Below, one piece after another: positions 23,263 through 32,811 of a stretch of DNA of 64,000 bases; within the stretch, counting starts at the first letter, position 1, and the number at the start of each line of letters is the position of its first letter. Made by a program: the position numbers and the translations under genes. This DNA is from Trema orientale. Taxonomy: Eukaryota > Streptophyta > Magnoliopsida > Rosales > Cannabaceae. The notes under the pieces were generated by a model. That model searched no databases. It saw only the letters and a program-made list of their open reading frames with translations, and was not told the DNA's origin. The stretch is from the NCBI GenBank assembly GCA_002914845.1, contig JXTC01000290.1:334090-398089 (forward strand), given 5' to 3'.

Positions 23263-23446
23263 ATCTGAATGAACATAATCCAGAATACCCTCAGTATTGT
23301 GAATTACTGTGCTGAACTTTACTCTTGTCTGTTTCCCATAACACAGTATTTACAAAAGTCCAATTACAGAGCTTCGCTCCTTTTAGTAAGCCTTGCTTCA
23401 CTAAACTAAAGAAAGCTTTTTCCCCTGCATGTCCCAAACGCATATG

Positions 23447-23870
23447 CTATAACCTGGTAATTTCTAAAACTTTATTATCTTCAGAAACCACAACAACTGA
23501 TCCAATAACTGTACTACCATTGTAGTAATACAAGTTATTTCTTCTCGTACCTTTCATCACCACCAAAGAGCCTGAAGTGACTTTGAGAATTCCATCTCGT
23601 ATAGTCATAGTGAAGCCTTTGGATTCAAAGGCTCTCAAAGAGATGAGATTCTTCTTCAATTTCGGTACATACCGAACATCTGTCAAAACTCTAATCGATC
23701 CGTCATAATTCTTCAATCGAATTGAATCAACCCCAGCTGTTTTACATGATTCATCATTACCCATGTAAATAACTCTACCATCTAGCTCTTCAAAGTTGAA
23801 GAACTACTCCTTGTGAGGACACATATGGTAAGTGCAACCCGAATCTAAAATCCACTCGTCACGCTGAGAT
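23447..23870 (-). pseudogene. Copia protease and gag-pre-integrase region
   Basis: A WILDSG protease signature lies near 23840, with a stop soon after it. The frame then continues through LTDVRYVPKLKKNLISL, typical of the copia segment between protease and integrase. Confidence 0.8.
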
Positions 23871-23922
23871 GTCGTCGGCTGACTAACTAGAGCAAAATCT
23901 GACTCATCATCTTCAACTTCAG

Positions 23923-24700
23923 CTACATATGCATCAGAAGTAGCCTTGCCCTTGCCTTTATTCTGTAACTTCGGATAATCTTTCTTCCAATGCCCTTTCT
24001 CATGACAAAAGGCACATTCATCCTTACCAGGTCTTCCCTTCGAACGAGATCTATCCCTTTTCTCCTGCTTACGACTTTGACTACGTCTACTAGAATGTTA
24101 CTATTCTCCTTCTGATCTTTCTTCTGAATCTCATGATTGTACAATGCAGCACTCACTTCATCGAAGGACAATTTTTCCTTTTCATGAAGTAACATAATAC
24201 AGAGATGATCTAACTCATCAGGAAGGGACCCAATCAGCAACATTGCTTTATCCTCATCTTTGAAGGTTTCATCCAAATTCAACAAGTCTGCAATCAACTG
24301 GTTGAACGTATCAATGTGGTCACCAATAGTTGTACTAGGCTTCAACTAGAGGCGGAAAAGTCTCTTCTTCAAGTATAGCCGGTTCTCATTGCTCTTCAAA
24401 ATGTATTTGTTCTCGAGCGCATTCCACAGCTTACTTGCAGAAGTCTCCTTCATGAATGGATACTTCTGTTCTCTACAAAGACATGAGCAAATCGTAGCAC
24501 AAGCTTGACGATTGATCCTCTCCCATTCTTTATCATCCATCTTCTCCGGTTTCGTCTCCTCTAGAGCAATATCCTGATCTTGTTGACATAAACCATCCAA
24601 TACCTCGCACTGCCACAAGCTAAAGTTATTTCGGCCATCAAATTTCTCCACATCGATTTTTGCACTAGTCACAATCTTCGTTTTTGCCGGCGTTGACGAA
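23923..24700 (-). pseudogene. Copia gag (UBN2-type) with nonsense codon
   Basis: The N-terminal half (IDVEKFDGRNNFSLWQ to LKKRLFRL) and the C-terminal half (KPSTTIGDHIDTFNQLI and on) are in the same frame, split by one TAG at 24346-24348. A frameshift lies near 24100. The zinc knuckle, CAFCHEKGHWKKDY, has Tyr in place of the last Cys. No ATG is seen at the expected start. Confidence 0.88.
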
Positions 24701-24760
24701 GATTCTGATATTTCTGCTAATATTTCAAATAGCTACCAAACAAAGTCTAGGGACGAACCT

Positions 24761-24774
24761 GGCTCTGATACCAC
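24761..24774 (-). other. Primer binding site (tRNA-iMet)
   Basis: On the minus strand this reads TGGTATCAGAGCC, the standard complement of the plant initiator tRNA-Met 3' end, one to two bases from the 5' LTR. Confidence 0.93.
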
Positions 24775-24775
24775 T

Positions 24776-25237
24776 TGTTGTGCAGCGAAAGCACAATTAC
24801 TCCAAATGCTTATATTTAATACTAAGACAATATTAAATATAAACTACCAACTAGCTACTGAAATTAACGAAAGCAGAAAATGTGCAGAAAATACTAAATG
24901 AAAAAATAAAGGAGAACACAAAATTTAGCGAGGTTCGGCAAATTACCTACATCCTCAGGGCGTTGCTGACCACTTCACTAATTTCAAAAGAGGAAATATA
25001 AAATCTGGGCTATAATGCAAAAACCTAGAAACAAATGAGAAAAAATGGCAAAAATAAAACTATGAAGGTCCTTAGGAATAAAGGTCCTCATCAATAGGGA
25101 AACTAATTTTGGGATGATTAAAACCAATTACAGAAGGCTTTATTTATAGCCAACTACAGACCCCAAATTTTCATACATAAGCGATGTGGGACAAAGTACA
25201 AAACTATTACAAAAGCTAACAAGCCAAAATTCTAACA
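24776..25237 (-). repeat. Copia 5' LTR
   Basis: Left-hand LTR in element orientation, directly flanked by the TACGT duplication on its outer side. Confidence 0.93.
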
Positions 25238-25255
25238 TACGTGACTTGACTTATA

Positions 25256-25530
25256 AAAAAAAGCTAATTAAAACTTCTTCTCTAGGAAAAAGGCAAATAG
25301 AAGAAGAGAAACAACTTCATTGGCTATCTTGTGGAAAATTAAAGTGTCTTCAACACACTATTTTATTCTTTCTTTCTCACTTTAAGACTCGCGGGAACTT
25401 GTCCTTCCTTCCTATGATTTACGGTAGGAATCATAAAATCAACAAATAGTCAATTACAAAAATCTATATATATATATAGTGACTCTTGTAAGCTTCTCTT
25501 CATAGTTTCTAACTTCCATCATTATTTTTT
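25256..25530 (+). promoter_or_regulatory. DRP4-3 promoter block, copy 1
   Basis: Contains TTCTTCTCTAGGAAAAAGGC and AACAACTTCATTGGCT (the shared DRP4 module). It then has the block CTTTAAGACTCGCGGGAAC to AATAGTCAATTAC and a (TA)n run, which recurs at 26108 and 26301. Sequence after about 25530 departs from the other copies. Confidence 0.5.
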
Positions 25531-26107
25531 GGGTCCTTAACTTATTATTATTTTGGCATATTGGTCCTTAACCTATTTTTTGTGGTATTTAAGTACTAAA
25601 CGTTTCTCTTTTTAGCACCATTAGTTCTTTTGGCATATTCCATCCAGAATTCTGTTAAAATTTATTTGAATGAGAGAAATTTTGCACCATTGATCTTGAT
25701 TTTTCAATTATTTAACAATTTGATCCTAATCTTTCAGAAAATTAAAATTCAAAGACAGATATAAAACAAACAGTTTATTTAAAAAACTAAATTTAAAAAA
25801 GAGAAAAAAATTATTCTAATAAACCTTAATTTATGTCAAACTATAGTAATTTTATGAACAAAATCAAATTATAGTAACTTTATGAACAAAAAATAATTAT
25901 CTTACTATTTTTAAAACTAAAAAAATTTCACATACACGTTTTTATACTAGTCAAACTTGACTAAAAATTTACTATATCCATTAAATATTCATATAATTAT
26001 AAATAGTTATTCTAAAAACTTAATTAACTATTTGCAGTAAATAAACTTAAAAAGTTTTATAATTTTTTATTAAATATTTATTTCTTTATATAATTACATC
26101 CGTGAAT
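25531..26107. other. AT-rich insertion splitting promoter blocks
   Basis: Sequence absent from the neighbouring repeats separates promoter copy 1 from copies 2 and 3. It starts TTGGGTCCTTAACTTATT and is AT-rich and non-coding. Clear ends or duplications are not visible, so the mechanism is unknown. Confidence 0.45.
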
Positions 26108-26300
26108 CTTTCTCTCCCACTTTAAGACTCGTGGAAACTTGTCCTTCCTTCCTATGATTTACGGTAGGAATCACAACATCAACAAATGGTCAATTACAAA
26201 TGACAATATATATATATATATAGTGACTCGTCTGTTAAAGTTTATTTCTTGCCCAACTCTCTAAGGTAAAGGTTGTACATTCCTCTGACATCTACTCATT
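26108..26300 (+). promoter_or_regulatory. DRP4-3 promoter block, copy 2
   Basis: A 193-bp unit beginning CTTTCTCTCCCACTTTAAGA and ending in a CTCTGACATCTACTCATT stretch, in direct tandem with copy 3. Confidence 0.6.
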
Positions 26301-26530
26301 CTTTCTCTCTCACTTTAAGACTCATGGAAACTTGTCCTTCCTTCCTATGATTTACGGTAGGAATCACAACATCAACAAATAGTCAATTACAAACAACAAT
26401 ATATATATATATGGCGACTCGTAAGCCTTTCTTTATAGTTTCCAACTTCCAACGTTATTTCTTGCCCAACTCTCTAAAGTAAAGGTTGTACATCCCTCTG
26501 ACCTCTACTCATTCTCTTCAACAATCTCAC
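26301..26530 (+). promoter_or_regulatory. DRP4-3 promoter block, copy 3 (proximal)
   Basis: Begins CTTTCTCTCTCACTTTAAGA and repeats copy 2. It also retains the GTTTCCAACTTCCAACGTTA stretch shared with the DRP4-1 and DRP4-2 proximal promoters. It ends about 40 bp before the ATG. Confidence 0.6.
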
Positions 26531-26570
26531 CACCAAATATTTTTCACTATCAACTCCTTCTCTTTCGAAA

Positions 26571-28604
26571 ATGGAGTTTGCGACTGTAACAACACGTAAT
26601 CCACGATATCATGATTATGATGGCTCATGCAAGATCGTTAATCTTGATGATTCTAATGAGTTACCACGGGTAGCACCAATCTTTTCCTCCTACAATGACC
26701 GAATCCGTCCCGTACTCGACGCCATCGACAAGCTCCGAAGCCTAGCGGTTATGGATGAAGGAATCGAGCTTCCTACCATCGTCGTCGTCGGCGACCAGTC
26801 TTCTGGTAAGTCCTCCGTACTCGAGTCTCTCGCATGTATCAATCTTCCCCGTGGCCAAGGCATTTGCACCAGAGTGCCACTCATAATGAGACTCCAAAAC
26901 CACTCAAGCCCTGATCCAGAGCTTTACTTGGAGTTCAACAATGGCACAGTGCTTCATGTCGACGAAGAATCGATATCAGAAGCTATAAATCTAGCTACTG
27001 AGGCGATTGCAGGAGGTGGTAAGGGAATATCTAAGACCCCTTTGACTCTGATGGTGAAAAAGAAAGGGGTTCCGGATTTGACCATGGTTGATCTCCCTGG
27101 GATTACCCGAGTCCCTGTTCATGGTCAGCCCGAAAATATCTATGACCAGATTAAGGATATTATTATGGAGTATATAAAGCCTGAAGCCAGCATTATACTC
27201 AATGTGCTGTCTGCAACTGTTGATTTTCCCACTTGCGAGTCAATTCGGATGTCGCAGAGCGTTGACAAAACAGGGGAGAGGACTGTTGCTGTAGTTACTA
27301 AGTGCGATGTGGCTCCACAAGGGCTCTTCGAGAAGGTATTCGCTGATGATGTTAATATTGGGCTTGGTTATGTCTGTGTTAGGAACAGGATTGGAGATGA
27401 GTCCTATGAAGAAGCTCGGCTCGAGGAAGCTAAGCTTTTTCAGAAACATTCGGAGCTTTCAAAGATCGATAAATCGATTGTGGGAATCCCTGTTTTGGCT
27501 CAGAAGCTTATGCAGATTCAAGCCAAAAGTATAGCCCGAAACTTCCCAGGCATCGTAGAGAAGATCAACGACAAGTTGAACCAAAATCTTGCAGAGTTCA
27601 AGAAACTTCCCAAGGCCATGGCTTCTGTTGCAGAGGCCATTACGGCTTTCATGAGGATCATTGGGCTAGTCAAAGAGTCAACAAGAAAAGTTCTCTTGAG
27701 AGGAGAATACGACGAGTACCCAGATGAGAAAAACATGCATTGCAAAGCTCGGTTGGTAGAGATGCTCAATGGTTTCTCTGATGAGCTTCACAATTGCCCT
27801 CAAAGCGACCAAGCCCGGAATTTTCTAATGGACGAGATCAAGCATTTGGAGGAAGCTAAGGAGATTTCTCTCCCTAATTTCCTTCCAAGGACAGCTTTTC
27901 TCTCTATATTAAAAGAAAAGGTTAATGGGATTTCGAGAATTTCCATAGATTTTGTGGAAAAACTTTGGGCTTACATAGAAGAGGTTTTGATTACTGTTTT
28001 GATGAGTCATGTCGAAGACTATCACCAGCTTCAGCTCTCAACCAGAAGAGCAGGGGTTAATCTGATAGAAAAGACGAAAGAGAAATCGATGACGTGGGTT
28101 CTGGAGGTTTTGGAGATGGAAAAGCTCACAGATTATACTTGTAACCCGGAATATGAATCCGAATGGGAAAGGCTCATGGCTCAGAAGGACTCATTCATGT
28201 CATACGTCAATAGGTATTACCCGATAAATATTGAAGGTTTTGGTTCCGTTGATTCGGCATATGCGAGGCAGTTTCCACATCTTTCACATCAAGCCTATGA
28301 CTTGAGCATGAGAATGGCTGCATATTGGAAAATTGTGTTGAGAAGATTGGTTGACTCCATGGCTTTGCACTTGCAGCTGAGAGTTCATGAGCTTGTGAAT
28401 CAGGAATTGGAGAAGGAGATTGTGTCTGAGTTAATGACGTCCAGTGGAAATGGGTTTGAGAGATTGATGGAGGAATCGCCTTCGGTTGCTACAAAGAGGG
28501 TCAAGCTGGCTGGGAGTATTAATAAGCTCAAGGAGTGCAAGGAGATTTTGGCCACAATCATGGACCGAATTACTACGTCTAGTTCTAGGGATCGACAATA
28601 CTAG
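26571..28604 (+). CDS. DRP4C: Dynamin-related protein 4C-like GTPase, copy 3
   Basis: An intronless 677-residue DRP4/Mx-like GTPase. G1 GDQSSGKS is at 74-81 and G3 DLPG at 174-177. G4 reads TKCD at 243-246, with Cys where copies 1, 2 and 4 have Ser; the Lys and Asp that recognise guanine are kept. The stalk and GED are complete. The C-terminus is a few residues longer than in its sisters (ending SSSRDRQY), next to a 72-bp-offset duplication of the coding tail. The N-terminus (MEFATVTTRNPRY) is unlike the other copies, whereas the rest is close to copies 1 and 2. Confidence 0.95.
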   Translation: MEFATVTTRNPRYHDYDGSCKIVNLDDSNELPRVAPIFSSYNDRIRPVLDAIDKLRSLAVMDEGIELPTIVVVGDQSSGKSSVLESLACINLPRGQGICTRVPLIMRLQNHSSPDPELYLEFNNGTVLHVDEESISEAINLATEAIAGGGKGISKTPLTLMVKKKGVPDLTMVDLPGITRVPVHGQPENIYDQIKDIIMEYIKPEASIILNVLSATVDFPTCESIRMSQSVDKTGERTVAVVTKCDVAPQGLFEKVFADDVNIGLGYVCVRNRIGDESYEEARLEEAKLFQKHSELSKIDKSIVGIPVLAQKLMQIQAKSIARNFPGIVEKINDKLNQNLAEFKKLPKAMASVAEAITAFMRIIGLVKESTRKVLLRGEYDEYPDEKNMHCKARLVEMLNGFSDELHNCPQSDQARNFLMDEIKHLEEAKEISLPNFLPRTAFLSILKEKVNGISRISIDFVEKLWAYIEEVLITVLMSHVEDYHQLQLSTRRAGVNLIEKTKEKSMTWVLEVLEMEKLTDYTCNPEYESEWERLMAQKDSFMSYVNRYYPINIEGFGSVDSAYARQFPHLSHQAYDLSMRMAAYWKIVLRRLVDSMALHLQLRVHELVNQELEKEIVSELMTSSGNGFERLMEESPSVATKRVKLAGSINKLKECKEILATIMDRITTSSSRDRQY

Positions 28605-28662
28605 TGTTTGGGTGTGTGTTTGGCCACAATAATGGACCGAATTACTACGTCAAGTTACATAT
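28547..28662. repeat. Partial duplication of the DRP4-3 coding tail
   Basis: TTTGGCCACAATCATGGACC near the end of the CDS recurs with one change 72 bp later (28619-28660), past the stop codon. Local duplication appears to have rebuilt the 3' end. Confidence 0.85.
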
Positions 28663-29156
28663 ATATATATATATATACACATACATATAATATTATGTTC
28701 TTGGTCTGATTGCTGTATAAGTCTATGGTTTATATATATATGGGGTAAAAAAAAATACATACCGGATTGGTTTATATATAAGTCTATGGTTCAAGTTTGC
28801 TTTTTAATTTGCCTTTATATAATCAGTTATTGTATTTCTAATTGCTATAAACTGCAAGGTGGGAGGATTGCTTTGCTTTTACTTTGGCTTGCTTGCTAAT
28901 AGCTTTTTAAGTAACTTCTACAGCTATTAAGCGTTATGCATGCACTTTTCTTTCTTTTTTGTTCCTCTTTCTAATTTGTATTTAATTCTCGTTTCTAAAA
29001 TTTCTTATCCCCAGTTACAAGACCTATTTTTCCTCTAGAAACTAAAAAGAAATTATAACATTGATTCAAGCTAAACAAGTTTAAACTGGTTAGAACACCA
29101 ACACAATCAAAAACATAATATTTATCTAAATTAAAAAAAAAAAAAAAAAAAAAAAN
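28663..29156. other. 3' flank of DRP4-3, ending in poly-A and an N
   Basis: Holds (TA)n tracts and a partial end of the CCAAT-TIR MITE family (AAAAATACATACCGGATTGG near 28750). A flank block is shared with DRP4-2 (28885-28965). A 24-base A run then stops at the N at 29156. No gene is seen. Confidence 0.5.
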
Positions 29157-29662
29157 AACAAATCTTTAACAAGTATGTCAAAGAACATAATGTTATAAAT
29201 AGGAATCTATAACTACTCAGGATTAAGATTGATCTACATATGATCATCTAGTGACATTATTTGAACTCTCAACAGTTAACGAAATTTATGTGAGATTCAA
29301 ATCATGTCTGGTCCAGTCCTATATAATCGAATTATATAAAGTACCTACATTGTGATGTCAACACATCAATAGTCCGGATAAGACTATTACATTCTCAATG
29401 TTAATGGACCGTACTAATAATATTTAATTAAAGATCCCAAACTTTAATTAATTATTATGGACTATATTTAGTTTATTATCCATAAATTTAATCCTCATGT
29501 ATATAACACTTATATACTAAATTTGTGGTCACATAAATAAACTAGGAATTTTCTGATATTTAAATACATACCAATTATGCACAAATTCAAATAGAAAAAT
29601 GTCATTTTATTAATTCAGCAAATATCCAAAATATACGTGCTTTTAGGGCATAAACCCTAACA
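29157..29662 (-). mobile_element. Probable LTR fragment
   Basis: On the minus strand this begins at 29662 with TGTTAGGGTTTATGCCCTAA and AAGCACG, a common 5' start of plant copia LTRs. An AT-rich body contains a TATTTATAAC promoter-like stretch. The other end is cut by poly-A and an N. No internal domains, partner LTR or target duplication can be seen. Confidence 0.4.
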
Positions 29663-30451
29663 CCGTTACAATATCAGCCATCTAAAAGCAAAACAAAGAA
29701 ATCAGTTTAAATGTCTACTAAGCAATCAAACCATAATAGTGCTACCTAATACTCCCATTCGAGAATAAAAGAACCACCGTGAAATGACAAAAATTCAATA
29801 AAAAAGAATTGGGAGAGAAGAAGTATATCTCTTCTTATGCTTTCATCCTTCCATTACGCTGCAATTTAGAATCAATATATGATTATAACCTCAATTATTT
29901 CTTTTGCACAAATTCCAATATCCAGCCTCTTTCTTTCCGTTTCGTGGACATTCAACCATTAATGATTGGATTTCTAGGGGGGAAAAAACAATATAATAAT
30001 AAGATTTCATTTGAGAGAGAAAAAAAATGCAAGAACATTTATCTACTTTACAAACAAACACTTCTTAGCCTAATTAAAGAAACATTATTTTCATGAATAG
30101 ATTTAACTCTTAAGATCAAAATGAAAAAAAATATATATATATTAAACATACATACATATGATTCTACAAGGTTTCAGAACTCATCAATGGCATGAAAAAA
30201 CTTCTTCGGTATATGATTATTTTGTCCATTTTTTAAAGGAAAACTTAAATGGCCTTTTCTTTTGCAGATCTCTGTGAACTAAACCAATTGTTTTTTCTTT
30301 TTCTCTCTCTTGGATCTACGTTATCTCTACCTTAAACGAACAATTATACCCTCAATCATTTTGGGCGAGTATGAGTTCTAAATCCAAGAGTTTGGACAAC
30401 CGATCCCACAAGCGTTCTAACCAACATCATCGACGACAAATTATTAAGAAT
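29663..30451. other. AT-rich intergenic DNA
   Basis: I see no gene or clear repeat here. Confidence 0.45.
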
Positions 30452-31066
30452 AAATACTAAGTGGTTACCCCTTATTGATTAGTTGAGCACATATGGGCTT
30501 AAGGAATCATACTTGATTCAAATGCAAGAGCGACATGCCTTCCCTTCAAATAAATGTGTTCTGCACAAGAAAGATTGGAGTAATTGGTAAGTGTTGGTGT
30601 GAAACATAGGGCCATAAAACGAATACTTTTGAGGCAGCCACAAATTCTAGAGTATACGGCGGAGAACAATATGAAGTCTCATAATGTTGCTTTCTTGATG
30701 AGTTTGGGCATCCCAAATTCCAGAATTGGACATATAATTGTTGTTGCTCCATGCATGATGCATCCCTCCTTTCGTATAATGTCAAAAATTAAACCCACTG
30801 TGAGATACTTGATTAAGGACGTTGGTATTAAAGAAATGATTTTAGAAAAAGTTACACGCATGCTATGCCCTCAAATCCTGGTTCAGGGAATCGCTCTATC
30901 TTGGAATACTCTCTATATATTTTTCTTTTCAAAGGAAATAGGAGCACCCAGATATAGTATAGTAATATGGTTACGAAACATCCCCAGCTCCTCCAGCACA
31001 TCAATGGTGATAGATTCATTGCCCAGAAACATCCCCAGCCCCTCCGTTATTGCCCAACAACTATAG
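30452..31066 (+). pseudogene. mTERF-family pseudogene fragment
   Basis: Translated with frame changes, this gives consecutive mTERF-repeat sequence: LSTYGLKESYLIQM, then CSAQERLE, then ILLRQPQILEYTAENNMKS, KPTVRYLIKDVGIKE and CPQILVQ. mTERF proteins bind organelle nucleic acids; the pattern is nearest to the EMB2219-type plastid members as I recall them. In-frame stops occur near 30473 and 30569-30583, a frameshift near 30533-30536, and the frame degenerates after about 30930. There is no start or organelle-targeting region. It is a broken fragment, inserted between DRP4-3 and DRP4-4. Confidence 0.8.
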
Positions 31067-32079
31067 TCCTCCCTAAATTAACTTTGACGATTTTACTCTC
31101 TTTTTTTTTTTTTTAACGATTAAAAGCAAAGAAGACAAATACATATGGGCCCCATATTTAGGACCAGCCACCTCTGCCCGTAAAATTATCCCGCTCAGGA
31201 TTATTAGCATTTTTCTTTTCTTACGGCTAGTATATATGTCCCTTAACCGATATATCTCTTATGTAATTTCCTCAAGTATAAAATTCTGTATGTGTATATG
31301 AATGAAAAAAATTAAGTGCCTCATTTAAGCTGACACATAGGAAAACTTTCAGAACTGAATATAATTCCTATGCTTGGTTAAATATTAGAATTAACGCATG
31401 AATTATAATAACTATATTTGATTAGTAATTATTGTACAAAGATACTCCTAGATATTTAAGGGCTAATATTTTTAAAAATTAACAAGTTATTTAATTTCAA
31501 TATTTCATCTGGTGAGTCTTCATTTGCTAATGAGATCAACATCTATCTTTTATTATTTGTGCATTATATATTTTTACACTTTTATTTTGTTCAAAAATTC
31601 TTTTCATGTCTCTCCTGAGAATCAAATCATAGCCTCGCTCCTGCCGAACAACATTGAGGAAAAATATTTTTCTTTCCATCACACATTACATTTTTTTTTC
31701 CCAAAGTAATTCTTTCCTTTCTTCCATTAGTCTTTCCTTCCTACCAAATATATAGGTAAATTTAAATGTCGTATCATATCACGACTAATTTATACCAGAA
31801 AGAAAAATATGTGTGTGTAAAGAAAATCCTGCATGATTTGAAACATCCGCTTCTCTATAATATAATTCCTAAACCTAAGTGAGAAATTTCCTAGCCTCTT
31901 CTCTATTACCTTTCGTACAATTTTTTTTTTTACTGACTTTCATGGAAAAGTTTGGTTATGTGAAAGAAAGTATAGTAGTAGAGATTCCTTTTTTTCTTTT
32001 CTTTTCTATTTCGTTTGTTTCTTTTGCTAAAGCATTCTTTTCTATTTTGTTGACTGAAACAGTATGACCCCTTCCCTTA
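31067..32079. other. Intergenic DNA upstream of DRP4-4
   Basis: AT-rich with T-runs; no supported gene. The short open frames have no recognisable content. Confidence 0.5.
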
Positions 32080-32130
32080 GAAGGGAACGACTCTATTGGC
32101 TATTACTTTTAGCTTTAGCCCATTGAGGCT
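32080..32130 (+). promoter_or_regulatory. DRP4 promoter module (gene 4), CATTGGCT-like box
   Basis: CTTAGAAGGGAACGACTCTA, then TTGGCTATTACTTTTAGC and TTTAGCCCATTGAG, the same order as at 14183-14240. It is about 700 bp upstream of the DRP4-4 ATG. Confidence 0.4.
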
Positions 32131-32811
32131 TTTTACCTGCTACTAGTTGTACCATATTCATATCCTACGCACCATCTTCATTCATTATTCATCTATCCAC
32201 ACTCAATAATGATCATCCCACTAACTTTTGGACTATATCGTGAGTCTGGTAAGTAATCGTGAAAGAGACTATCATAAATAAAATATAATTGTTTTTCCTT
32301 TGATGATTATTAGTGCTAAAAAATTGCTATTTAATTACCTAGCTCAACTTTATATAGTACAACATAATCAATTACTAACTTATTATATGAAAAATTGCTA
32401 AACACCATCATGGTAAATTTGCCATGCTTCCCTATGTAGCTTATAATATAATTAGTTAGTCCATGAACTGGTTAATTAAACTTCTTATAGTTATATGATA
32501 TAATACTCAGAAACAAGCATCAGCAAGTGAATATTTGTATACGTCATTGCATGGGGGGACCTATTCGTACAACGTATGACACAATCTGTTGGGAAAACTT
32601 TCTGCTCTCATTCCAACTTCTTCGCTTTTTCCTTTTTCTTTCCTAAATTCCTCCATTAAAACACCTCCAAGCTCCACTCTCTGCTCGCTACTATACTACT
32701 CTCACTCAATTATAATATATACACACATATTTTATATTTACACACCCATAAACCAAAATCATTTCTTCACCAAGTCTCAAAACTATCTGATCTCTCTCTC
32801 TGTTCCAGAAA

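Larger units (their letters stand above)
21548..25237 (-). mobile_element. Ty1/copia retrotransposon with internal deletion
   Basis: Two 462-bp LTRs (21548-22009 and 24776-25237) start TG and end CA. They lie inside a 5-bp target duplication TACGT (21543-21547 and 25238-25242). The coding strand is minus. A primer site matching initiator tRNA-Met lies against the 5' LTR. The order gag, protease, integrase, reverse transcriptase (RT) is the Ty1/copia order. The interior is only 2.77 kb: most of RT and all of RNase H are gone, and the rest has stops and frameshifts, so it cannot move by itself. The LTRs differ at about 19 sites by hand count (about 4%). Confidence 0.95.
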
